This document shows positions 1 to 5,248 of a DNA stretch of 5,248 bases, one piece after another. Below the pieces are notes generated by a model. That model was given only the letters and a program-made list of their open reading frames with translations. It searched no databases and had not been told where the DNA came from. A program made the position numbers and the translations under genes. Source of the DNA: Chloroflexota bacterium (GTDB lineage: Bacteria; Chloroflexota; Anaerolineae; UBA1429); NCBI GenBank assembly GCA_012515695.1, contig JAAYXX010000473.1:1-5248 (forward strand). Reading direction: 5' to 3'. The stretch's first letter is position 1. The number at the start of each line of letters is the position of its first letter.

Positions 1-1721
1 CGGTGGGCAATCACAAAGCTCGTGCGCCCCTGCATCAGCCGCAAGAGCGCATCCTGCAGATGCTTCTCCGTGCGGGTGTCCACATTGCTCGTCGCCTCGT
101 CCAGGATAAGGATATCCGGGTCCGCCAGAATAGCGCGGGCAATCGCCAGCAATTGCCGTTGGCCCTGGCTCAAGTTGCTCGCCCGCTCGGTCAACACCGT
201 CTGGTAGCCCTGAGGCAGCCGCTCGATGAAGGAATGGGCGTTCGCCAGGCGCGCCGCCTCGATCACCTCCTCGTCCGTCGCATCCAGCCGCCCATAGCGA
301 ATATTCGCCATCACCGTATCGCCGAACAAGAAATTATCCTGCAACACCAGCGCCAGCTTGCGGCGGAGCACATCCTTTCTGATATTGCGAATGTCCTCCC
401 CGTCAATGCGGATCGTGCCGCTATCGATCTCGTAAAAGCGCGTGAGCAGGTTCACGATGGTCGTCTTGCCTGCGCCCGTCGGCCCCACCAGCGCAATGGT
501 CTGGCCCGGCTTGGCGTGCAGGCTGACATGCTTGAGCACCGGCACACCCGGCTCGTAGCTAAAGCAGACATCCTCAAACACCACCTCCCCGGCGATATCC
601 TTCGGCGCGCTGGCGTTCGGGGCGTCGGCTATCTCTGGCTCCTCGTCCAGCAGCTCGAAAATCCGCTCGGCACCGGCCAGCGCCGACTGAACCGAGTTGA
701 ACAACTGGGCCAACTGGTTGATGGGCCGGGTAAAGCGCCGGGCATAGTTCACAAAGCTGACCGCATTACCCACAGAAGCCAGCCCATTCACGGCCAGCAA
801 ACCGCCCACGGCGGCCACAAACGCCAGGCTCAAGTTGTTGATCATGTTCATCAACGGCCCCATAAAGCCACTCAGAATAGAGGCTTTGGTGGCCGCTGCG
901 CGCAACTTTTGGTTAGCCACGTCAAAATCGGCCAGCACCATCTCCTCGCGCACATACGCCTTGACCACCCGCTGCCCCGTGACCGTCTCCTCGATGATGC
1001 CGTTCAACTCGCCCAGGTGTTGCTGTTGATCGCGAAAGCCTTGCCGCGTGCGGCGAGCAATCCAGCGCGTCACAAACACCGACAGAGGCATGGTAAGCAG
1101 CGTCGCAAGGGTCAGGGGCAGGTTGATGAGCAGCATCGTCACCACCACGCCCACAATAGTGACCAGGCTGCCAAACAACTGGGTTGCGCTGGAGCCGAGC
1201 ACCATGCTGACATTCTCCACGTCGTTGGTGAGGCGGCTCATCAGGTCGCCGTGCGCGTGCTGATCCAGATAGCGCAGGGGCAGCGATTGCAGCTTGTCGA
1301 ACAGGTCATTACGCAGATCGCGCACCACCTTTTGCGACATGCTCGCCGCGATATAGTTCTCCCCCCAAACGATAAGCGCCGCTGTCAGGTAAATGCCAAG
1401 CATCATCAACAAGAGACGCGCCAGGCCGGGCAGGTCGCCCGTGGTGATAAACTCGTCAATGGCGCGGCCCATCATGTAAGGGCCAAGCAAGTCCAGGCCA
1501 GTCGAGATCAGCACCAGCGTCATGATAATCACCAGCGCAGGCCCCTGCCGCCGCACATAACCCCACAGTCGCCGCACCGTGCCCCGCGTATTCTTGGGCT
1601 TGCCCATTCCCATCATCCCCGGAGGGCCGCCCGGCCTTGGGCCAACCGGGGGTGGGGTAGATTGAGTAGATGAGCGAGGCCCGTTGGCCTCACGTTCTGC
1701 GTTCGTTCGTTGTTCAGCCAT
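1..1721 (-). CDS. ABC exporter half-transporter, catalytically competent partner (TM288-like), C-terminus cut by window edge
   Basis: This is the second half-transporter of the operon: a fused membrane domain and ATPase that should pair with the product of the preceding gene to export a substrate across the inner membrane. I translated 573 codons. Residues 1-48 are a hydrophilic Pro/Gly-rich cytoplasmic tail, and about 60-345 form the six-helix exporter domain. The nucleotide-binding domain shows A-loop Y389, Walker A GPTGAGKTT (413-421), Q-loop Q461, a variant signature LSQGQ (517-521), Walker B ILILDE with catalytic E542, D-loop SNVD and H-loop H573. The window ends there, so roughly the last 40-50 residues are missing. 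The ATG overlaps the end of the upstream ABC gene by 8 bases (ATGGCTGA) and has GGAG 9 nt upstream inside that gene, which suggests translational coupling. A later start near M36, M37 or M39 would remove the Pro-rich tail, but the overlap and GGAG favour the first ATG. LSQGQ with intact Glu and His is the known pattern of TM288. The substrate cannot be read from sequence. Confidence 0.95.
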   Translation of the reverse strand, partial: MAEQRTNAEREANGPRSSTQSTPPPVGPRPGGPPGMMGMGKPKNTRGTVRRLWGYVRRQGPALVIIMTLVLISTGLDLLGPYMMGRAIDEFITTGDLPGLARLLLMMLGIYLTAALIVWGENYIAASMSQKVVRDLRNDLFDKLQSLPLRYLDQHAHGDLMSRLTNDVENVSMVLGSSATQLFGSLVTIVGVVVTMLLINLPLTLATLLTMPLSVFVTRWIARRTRQGFRDQQQHLGELNGIIEETVTGQRVVKAYVREEMVLADFDVANQKLRAAATKASILSGFMGPLMNMINNLSLAFVAAVGGLLAVNGLASVGNAVSFVNYARRFTRPINQLAQLFNSVQSALAGAERIFELLDEEPEIADAPNASAPKDIAGEVVFEDVCFSYEPGVPVLKHVSLHAKPGQTIALVGPTGAGKTTIVNLLTRFYEIDSGTIRIDGEDIRNIRKDVLRRKLALVLQDNFLFGDTVMANIRYGRLDATDEEVIEAARLANAHSFIERLPQGYQTVLTERASNLSQGQRQLLAIARAILADPDILILDEATSNVDTRTEKHLQDALLRLMQGRTSFVIAH

Positions 1722-3519
1722 GCGCCTTATCTCCGCTCCCCAATTGTGATTCGCAAATTTCGCGGTAGATGGGACTCGATTTCAACAATTCAGCGTGCGT
1801 GCCCTCGGCCACCAGCTTGCCGTCATCCAACACCAGGATTTTGTCGGCGTGCAGCACGCTGCTAATACGCTGGGCGATCACAAAGCTGGTGCGCCCGCGC
1901 ATATACTCTTTCAACGCCTCCTGGATGAGGGCCTCGGTCTCCATATCCACCGAGCTAGTGCTATCATCCAGGATCAGCACAGACGGCTGGATCAGCAAGG
2001 CGCGGGCCACAGCGATGCGCTGCTTCTGCCCGCCGGAAAGGTTGGCCCCGCGCTGGCCCACCATCGTGTCGTATCCATCAGGGAAGGACATGATAAAGTC
2101 GTGGGCCTGGGCCATCTTGGCCGCGTGGATCACCTCTTCGTCGCTGGCATCTGGCCGCCCGTAACGAATGTTATCGCGGATCGTGCCAGAGAACAGCACC
2201 GTCTCTTGCAGGGCAATGCCAATTCGGCGGCGTAGCTCTTGCTCATCCACGTCGCGCACATCCACCCCGTCAATCGTCACCCGCCCCGCGCTCACATCGT
2301 AGAAACGCGGAATCAGATGCACCAGGCTAGACTTGCCAGAGCCGGTAGTGCCCACCAGGGCCACCGTGTCCCCTGGCTCGGCCACAAACGAGATGTCCTT
2401 GAGCACAGCGCGCGCCGACTCTCCGCCATCTGGCAGGCGGGCAGCATCCGCAGCCGGGGCGTGCCCGTTGTGGCGGCTCTCGCTGCTATACCCAAAAGAG
2501 ACGTTTTCAAAGGCCACGCGGCCTTGAGGCGCGAAACCGGTCAGCGCTCCAGGCTTGCTGCGGATCAGGGGGCGGCTGTCCAACACCTCTTGAACGCGCA
2601 CTGCCGAAGCCTGCGCGCGCGCTATCTGAATAACCAGCATGCTCACCATCAGCAGAGAGAACAGCGTGATCATCAGATAGTTGATAAACGCGACGATCTG
2701 CCCGATGTGCATATCCCCCTGAACCACGCGACTGCCGCCAAACCAGAGCACCGCGATCTGGCCCAGGTACATCACTGCCATCATGATGGGCATAGTTACC
2801 GACGTCATGCGGGCCACGCGGATGGTCTGGTTCATCAAATCGTCGTTGGTGGCCCCAAAGCGCTCTTGCTCGTACTGGGCGCGCACAAACGCCTTGACCA
2901 CGCGCGCGCCCGCCAGGTTCTCTTGCATCACCTCGTTGAGCGCGTCCAGGCGTCTCTGCACCCCCATGTACATCGGGGTGGCCTTGGAAATAATCAGGAT
3001 CACGGCCCCCAACAAGAGCGGAATCAGCACCAGCGGTATAAAGACCAGTTGCGGGCTGGTGACAATCGCCATGATCAGGCTGCCGATCAACAATAATGGC
3101 GAGCGAATGAGAATACGCAACAGCGTATAGAGCGCGTTCTGCACCTGGGTAACGTCGTTGGTCAGCCGGGTGATAAGCTGGCCGGTTTCCAGCGCGTCCA
3201 GGTTGCCAAAGGACAGGGTTTGCACCTGGCGAAACAGGGCCGCGCGCAGGTCGGCGCCAAAGCCCTGCACCGCCTTGACGGCGTACACGCCGTTCGCCAT
3301 GCCCCCGAACGCGCCCACCAGCGCCAGCCCCAGCATCAATAGGCCGGTCTGGATGATGACGGGCATGCTTCCCTCGGCAATGCCCTGGTCAATGATGCGC
3401 TCCATCATGCGCGGCTGCATCAGGTCCATCGCGACCTCTAGCAACATCAAAACGGGCGCCAGCATCGCCCAGACTCTATACGGCTTTAAAAAGACGCTCA
3501 GTTTGCGGATGGCATACAT
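1714..3519 (-). CDS. ABC exporter half-transporter, degenerate-site partner (TM287-like)
   Basis: This complete 601-residue half-transporter has an exporter membrane domain (about 15-305) followed by an ATPase domain (about 333-590). Visible motifs are A-loop Y344, Walker A GTTGSGKSS (390-398), Q-loop Q438, canonical signature LSGGQ (494-498), Walker B VLILDD and D-loop SSVD. The catalytic Glu position is Asp (D519), and the H-loop is FVIAQR with Gln (Q550) instead of His. Both changes are known from the degenerate-site subunit of heterodimeric exporters such as TM287, so this protein probably binds ATP at its own Walker A with little hydrolysis and lends its LSGGQ to the partner's active site. 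Residues 345-370 form an unusually long hydrophilic loop after the A-loop. The ATG is directly preceded by in-frame TAA TAG, so no longer start exists. A run of six G lies 7 nt upstream. It follows marR by 49 bp with no evident terminator. Drug efflux is the commonest role; lipid or peptide export is also possible. Confidence 0.96.
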   Translation of the reverse strand: MYAIRKLSVFLKPYRVWAMLAPVLMLLEVAMDLMQPRMMERIIDQGIAEGSMPVIIQTGLLMLGLALVGAFGGMANGVYAVKAVQGFGADLRAALFRQVQTLSFGNLDALETGQLITRLTNDVTQVQNALYTLLRILIRSPLLLIGSLIMAIVTSPQLVFIPLVLIPLLLGAVILIISKATPMYMGVQRRLDALNEVMQENLAGARVVKAFVRAQYEQERFGATNDDLMNQTIRVARMTSVTMPIMMAVMYLGQIAVLWFGGSRVVQGDMHIGQIVAFINYLMITLFSLLMVSMLVIQIARAQASAVRVQEVLDSRPLIRSKPGALTGFAPQGRVAFENVSFGYSSESRHNGHAPAADAARLPDGGESARAVLKDISFVAEPGDTVALVGTTGSGKSSLVHLIPRFYDVSAGRVTIDGVDVRDVDEQELRRRIGIALQETVLFSGTIRDNIRYGRPDASDEEVIHAAKMAQAHDFIMSFPDGYDTMVGQRGANLSGGQKQRIAVARALLIQPSVLILDDSTSSVDMETEALIQEALKEYMRGRTSFVIAQRISSVLHADKILVLDDGKLVAEGTHAELLKSSPIYREICESQLGSGDKAHG

Positions 3520-3526
3520 CTATTAG

Positions 3527-3532
3527 CCCCCC
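3527..3532 (-). promoter_or_regulatory. G-run ribosome binding site of the first ABC gene
   Basis: Six consecutive G on the minus strand end 7 nt before the ATG. There is no AGGAGG-like sequence nearer, so this run is the best candidate for pairing with the CCUCC end of 16S rRNA. The in-frame codons between it and the start are GGC TAA TAG, a tandem stop directly abutting the ATG, which fixes the start codon. Confidence 0.5.
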
Positions 3533-3538
3533 AGACAG

Positions 3539-3555
3539 GATGTGTGATGTGTGAT
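3539..3555. repeat. Short tandem repeat, GATGTGT twice plus GAT
   Basis: Two perfect 7-base units and a partial third lie in the 49-bp gap between marR and the first ABC gene. It is too short to assign a role. It could be slippage-generated sequence that affects mRNA structure upstream of the ABC start. Confidence 0.5.
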
Positions 3556-3568
3556 TCGGGCAGTAGAG

Positions 3569-4021
3569 CTAGTCGGCTTGTTGTTCAGTAGCGCGCGTCA
3601 GGTTTTCGCGTATGCGCTCCAGCAGACGGTGCAACTGCTCACAGTCTTCCGGGCTAAAATCAGCCAGCGTATCTTGGGCCATCGTATCGAGCAGGTGTTG
3701 CACCTGGTCCATAGCCACGTTGCCCTGCTCTGTAAGGTATACCCGCGAGACGCGTTGATCCTGGGCATCTGGCTGACGAGTGATGAACCCGGCCTTTTCC
3801 ATACGATCAAGCGACCGGCTCATTGTGGCGGGCGTGACCCCCATGCGGGCGGCCAGCTCGGAATGAGATAGCCCTGGCTGCTCTGCCAGCGCCCGCAGCA
3901 CAGGCGGCTGCCCGCGATACAAGCCAATGGTGTTGAACAAGGCCATAGCCCGCGCATAGTGCAGTTTGCACACCTGGACCAGCAGAAAATCCAGCACGCG
4001 CTTGTCGGGTAACGAGGACAT
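3569..4021 (-). CDS. MarR-family transcriptional regulator
   Basis: This is a 150-residue winged-helix regulator, the usual MarR length, expected to bind palindromic DNA as a dimer and to release it on ligand binding or oxidation. The order fits the family: N-terminal dimerisation helix (about 8-30), the GQPPVLRALAEQPG segment (37-50), helix-turn-helix 52-80 with recognition helix TPATMSRSLDRMEKAG (63-78), the wing 81-97 containing the D-x-R-x5-LT signature (D88, R90, L96, T97), then C-terminal dimerisation helices (about 101-145). I chose ATG 4021 because GGGGG sits 5 nt upstream. An in-frame GTG at 4033 would add four residues but lies directly beside that run. Cys18 in helix 1, with Tyr four residues later, recalls the reactive cysteine of OhrR, but the rest is not clearly OhrR. 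It is first in an operon with the two ABC genes and has two palindromes at its own promoter, so autoregulation and control of the exporter are likely. Confidence 0.94.
   Translation of the reverse strand: MSSLPDKRVLDFLLVQVCKLHYARAMALFNTIGLYRGQPPVLRALAEQPGLSHSELAARMGVTPATMSRSLDRMEKAGFITRQPDAQDQRVSRVYLTEQGNVAMDQVQHLLDTMAQDTLADFSPEDCEQLHRLLERIRENLTRATEQQAD
3570..3578. promoter_or_regulatory. Possible second MarR site (partial operator match) at the marR stop codon
   Basis: The nine bases TAGTCGGCT here are identical to the core of the upstream palindrome read on the minus strand (TTAGTCGGCTAA). The match covers the last codons and stop of marR, about 50 bp before the first ABC gene. The flanking bases do not complete the palindrome, so it would be a weaker or half site. 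Chance is a serious alternative, since the bases also encode Ala-Asp-stop. Confidence 0.25.
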
Positions 4022-4026
4022 AAGGA

Positions 4027-4031
4027 CCCCC
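4027..4031 (-). promoter_or_regulatory. G-run ribosome binding site of marR
   Basis: GGGGG on the minus strand sits 5 nt before ATG 4021 and is the reason for preferring that codon over GTG 4033. It resembles the G-run in front of the first ABC gene and differs from the standard AAGGAG used by the protease gene. Confidence 0.5.
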
Positions 4032-4039
4032 ACATTTAA

Positions 4040-4051
4040 TTAGCCGACTAA
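4040..4051. promoter_or_regulatory. Palindromic operator candidate for the MarR protein
   Basis: TTAGCCGACTAA is a 12-base inverted repeat: arms TTAG and CTAA with a central C-G pair, mismatched only at the two positions flanking the centre. AT-rich TTAG/CTAA-type palindromes are typical of MarR-family operators. It lies in the 5' leader, between the predicted transcription start and the marR ribosome binding site, where a bound dimer would block promoter clearance. Assigning it to this MarR is inference from location and form. Confidence 0.6.
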
Positions 4052-4055
4052 CATT

Positions 4056-4067
4056 CTACGAGCGTAG
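4056..4067. promoter_or_regulatory. Second palindrome at the -10/+1 region of the marR promoter
   Basis: CTACGAGCGTAG is a perfect 5-bp inverted repeat with a 2-bp centre. It overlaps the last two bases of the predicted -10 box and the likely start point. Its sequence differs from the TTAG/CTAA palindrome 4 bp away, so it may be a separate site, or the two may together form one extended binding region. Confidence 0.4.
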
Positions 4068-4093
4068 TATAGGCAAGCAGGGCCAAACGTCAA
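4066..4093 (-). promoter_or_regulatory. Sigma70-type promoter for the marR-ABC operon
   Basis: On the minus strand, TTGACG (-35, 4093-4088) and TATACT (-10, 4071-4066) each match the consensus at five of six positions and are separated by 16 bp. The start point should fall near 4059, giving a leader of about 37 nt before ATG 4021. Both palindromes lie at or just after the -10 box, a position suited to repression. No other comparably good promoter is seen in the gap between marR and the first ABC gene. Confidence 0.65.
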
Positions 4094-4104
4094 AATCAAT
4101 GCCC

Positions 4105-4116
4105 GCCTGTGCAGGC
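4105..4116. repeat. Small perfect inverted repeat GCCTG-TG-CAGGC
   Basis: A 5-bp stem with a 2-base centre lies just upstream of the marR -35 box. It could be a regulator site or part of a dispersed intergenic repeat together with the larger hairpin 35 bp to the right. No function can be assigned. Confidence 0.35.
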
Positions 4117-4148
4117 ACGAGCCGTCCTACATCAATTTGGAGGTTTTC

Positions 4149-4179
4149 CTGCCCGTTCTGGAGCAGAACGGGCGGTTTT
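4149..4179 (+). terminator. Strong hairpin followed by TTTT: terminator or attenuator candidate
   Basis: GCCCGTTCTG (4151-4160) pairs perfectly with CAGAACGGGC (4164-4173) around a GAG loop. A T-G wobble and one C-G pair extend it to 12 bp, and TTTT follows directly on the plus strand. The minus-strand copy is not followed by a T run, so any terminator activity should act on rightward transcription. No plus-strand gene ends here in the window. It would therefore have to be an attenuator ahead of the protease, an insulator against upstream rightward transcription, or a REP-like intergenic palindrome. The U tract is short for an efficient terminator. Confidence 0.45.
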
Positions 4180-4296
4180 ACCGGGTTACTTAACGCAAAC
4201 TTTACAGCACATGGGGCCAAACTGGCGTATCTTGTTTACGAGCCGTTTATGATTTCCCATCACGCCGCATTGGTTGCTATGCGTCGCGAGCAAACT

Positions 4297-4302
4297 AAGG
4301 AG
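4297..4302 (+). promoter_or_regulatory. Ribosome binding site AAGGAG of the protease gene
   Basis: A perfect AAGGAG lies 4 nt before ATG 4307, and an overlapping GAGGA is even nearer. This fixes the protease start. No convincing paired -35/-10 was found upstream: TATGAT at 4248-4253 would be a good -10 but has no acceptable -35. Confidence 0.75.
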
Positions 4303-4306
4303 AGGA

Positions 4307-5248
4307 ATGGTTACGGGTCGCTTGAGATATTCAATCAACTGGCGAGAGCCTCTCATCGTGCTGTTGGTCATCACTCTGATTCTATCTCTGCTGGCTTTTG
4401 TGCCGCTACGATCCCCGCTCAAGGCCCACCCAATGTTGTTGCAGTGGGCCGTCGAACGCCCCACCGAGATCGTCCGCGTCATCGTGCAGAAATACACCAA
4501 CGATGACAGCGTCGAGGCGATGGTGCTCCGGCAGGGGGGAGCGATCACCCAAGACCTGAGCATCATCCGCGCTTTTGCGGCAGACCTTCCAGCGAGCGCC
4601 GTCCCGCAACTGGCCCAGGCGCCCGGCGTCAAATGGATATCGCCGGACGCAGAGGTGGCCCAGTCCGACGCTGCCATCTCTACAGCCAACCTGCTGGATA
4701 GCTATGTCTCGGCCATTGGAGCGGATAGCCTGTGGAACGACGCCCATGCTATACGAGGTCAGGGCGTAACGGTGGCAATCGTAGATAGCGGCATCGCGCT
4801 GCACCCCGACCTGACCGATCTCCACTCGCGCTCGCTGCGCGTGGTGGCGAACGTCGACTTTAGCGGAGAGCGGCGTGTCCTTGGACGAGATGGCTATGGC
4901 CACGGCACGCACATAGCCGGTATCGTGGGCGGAAACGGGCTTTTCTCGCTGGGCGCGCGCATGGGCGTGGCTCCCGGTGTCAACCTGGTTAATGTGCGAG
5001 TGTGCGACAGCAGCGGCAAGGGCATGACCTCGAACGTGGTCGCGGGCTTGCAGTGGGTGTATGAAAACCGAGACCGCTACAACATCCGCGTGTTGAACCT
5101 GTCGCTCAATAGCAGCGTGCCCGAATCCTATCACACCAGCCCGCTGGCCGCCGCGCTCGAAGTGCTTTGGTTCAACGGGGTCGTGGTAGTGGTATCCGCA
5201 GGCAACAACGGCAGCGGCGAGGAAAACGGCATCCTCTATCCCCCAGCC
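4307..5248 (+). CDS. Subtilisin-family (S8) serine protease with N-terminal membrane segment and propeptide, C-terminus cut by window edge
   Basis: I translated 314 codons to the window edge. Residues 1-15 are positively charged (R5, R7, R13), followed by a hydrophobic stretch at about 16-34, which acts as either a signal peptide or an uncleaved anchor; no clear signal peptidase site is visible. Residues about 56-118 resemble an I9-type inhibitory propeptide (RVIVQ, then AFAADLPASAVPQLAQAPGV followed by KWISPDAEV). The S8 catalytic domain then begins: Asp160 in VAIVDSGI, His199 in GHGTHIAGIVGG, and oxyanion-hole Asn300 in VVSAGNNG. The catalytic Ser (GTSMA motif) should lie beyond the right edge, so activity cannot be confirmed. 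The product is expected to act outside the membrane after self-cleavage of the propeptide. It is divergent from the marR-ABC operon with its own ribosome binding site, so shared function is not implied. It could be a general secreted protease or a processing enzyme. Confidence 0.94.
   Translation, partial: MVTGRLRYSINWREPLIVLLVITLILSLLAFVPLRSPLKAHPMLLQWAVERPTEIVRVIVQKYTNDDSVEAMVLRQGGAITQDLSIIRAFAADLPASAVPQLAQAPGVKWISPDAEVAQSDAAISTANLLDSYVSAIGADSLWNDAHAIRGQGVTVAIVDSGIALHPDLTDLHSRSLRVVANVDFSGERRVLGRDGYGHGTHIAGIVGGNGLFSLGARMGVAPGVNLVNVRVCDSSGKGMTSNVVAGLQWVYENRDRYNIRVLNLSLNSSVPESYHTSPLAAALEVLWFNGVVVVVSAGNNGSGEENGILYPPA

Noticed and set aside
3..1673. A 556-codon open frame on the plus strand opposite the second ABC gene.
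   Set aside because: Its translation is rich in His, Arg, Gln and Ala with no recognisable domain, while the minus strand encodes every ABC motif. It is an antisense shadow produced by strong codon bias.
1714..1721. The overlap between the two ABC genes as a possible frameshift that split one gene.
   Set aside because: Each protein is a full half-transporter with its own membrane and ATPase domain. The ATGGCTGA overlap with GGAG 9 nt upstream is normal coupling.
2239..3096. A 285-codon plus-strand open frame opposite the first ABC gene.
   Set aside because: It has the same low-complexity His/Arg-rich composition and lies fully inside a motif-confirmed ABC gene.
3520..3530. A third TTAGCC-like operator directly before the first ABC start.
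   Set aside because: Only six bases match one arm and no opposing arm is present; the bases are explained by the G-run and the stop codons.
4201..4253. Promoter elements for the protease (TTTACA at 4201, TATCTT at 4228, TATGAT at 4248).
   Set aside because: TTTACA to TATCTT has a 21-bp spacer, and TATGAT has no -35 at 16-18 bp. None forms an acceptable pair, so no protease promoter is annotated.
4099..4506. A 135-codon plus-strand open frame across the intergenic region into the protease start.
   Set aside because: It runs through the hairpin and overlaps the protease in another frame, and its N-terminal part has no convincing ribosome binding site or domain.
4406..5134. A 242-codon minus-strand open frame opposite the protease.
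   Set aside because: The plus strand carries the S8 motifs in order with a good ribosome binding site; the antisense product has no recognisable features.

Overview
The window holds four protein genes and one short divergent control region. Codon use is G+C-rich and third-position biased, which produces long open frames on the strand opposite each gene; none of those was taken as real. The organism is a free-living bacterium. The style of the genes (a MarR-controlled ABC pair with a Pro-rich N-terminal tail, and a membrane-linked S8 protease with propeptide) would suit Chloroflexota or another G+C-rich Gram-positive-like lineage, but there is no rRNA or marker gene and this placement is an impression only.

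Left three quarters, minus strand: a compact operon, read right to left. It begins with a MarR-type repressor (4021-3569) behind a good sigma70-like promoter overlapped and followed by two palindromes, which are likely autoregulatory operators. After 49 bp comes a 601-residue ABC half-transporter (3519-1714). A second ABC half-transporter starts 8 bases before that gene's stop codon (1721 to the left edge) and is cut by the window just after its H-loop histidine. The two ABC proteins carry complementary defects. The first has Asp in place of the Walker B catalytic Glu and Gln in place of the H-loop His. The second keeps both residues but has LSQGQ instead of LSGGQ. This is the pattern of heterodimeric exporters with one degenerate and one working ATP site (Thermotoga TM287/TM288, BmrCD, LmrCD). 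The natural reading is a ligand-responsive MarR repressor controlling a heterodimeric drug, lipid or peptide exporter.

Right quarter, plus strand: about 285 bp after the marR start codon, a subtilisin-family (S8) serine protease starts at 4307 and runs off the right edge before its catalytic Ser. It has an N-terminal membrane segment, an I9-like propeptide, and visible Asp, His and oxyanion Asn residues. The divergent intergenic region contains the marR promoter and operators, a strong 10-bp perfect hairpin followed by TTTT, and a clean AAGGAG ribosome binding site.

I see no mobile element, CRISPR array, tRNA or rRNA, and no clear evidence of an undescribed system. The points most worth following are the asymmetric ATP sites, an extra loop of about 21 residues beside the degenerate site's A-loop, and the operator layout, including a 9-base operator match at the marR/ABC junction.
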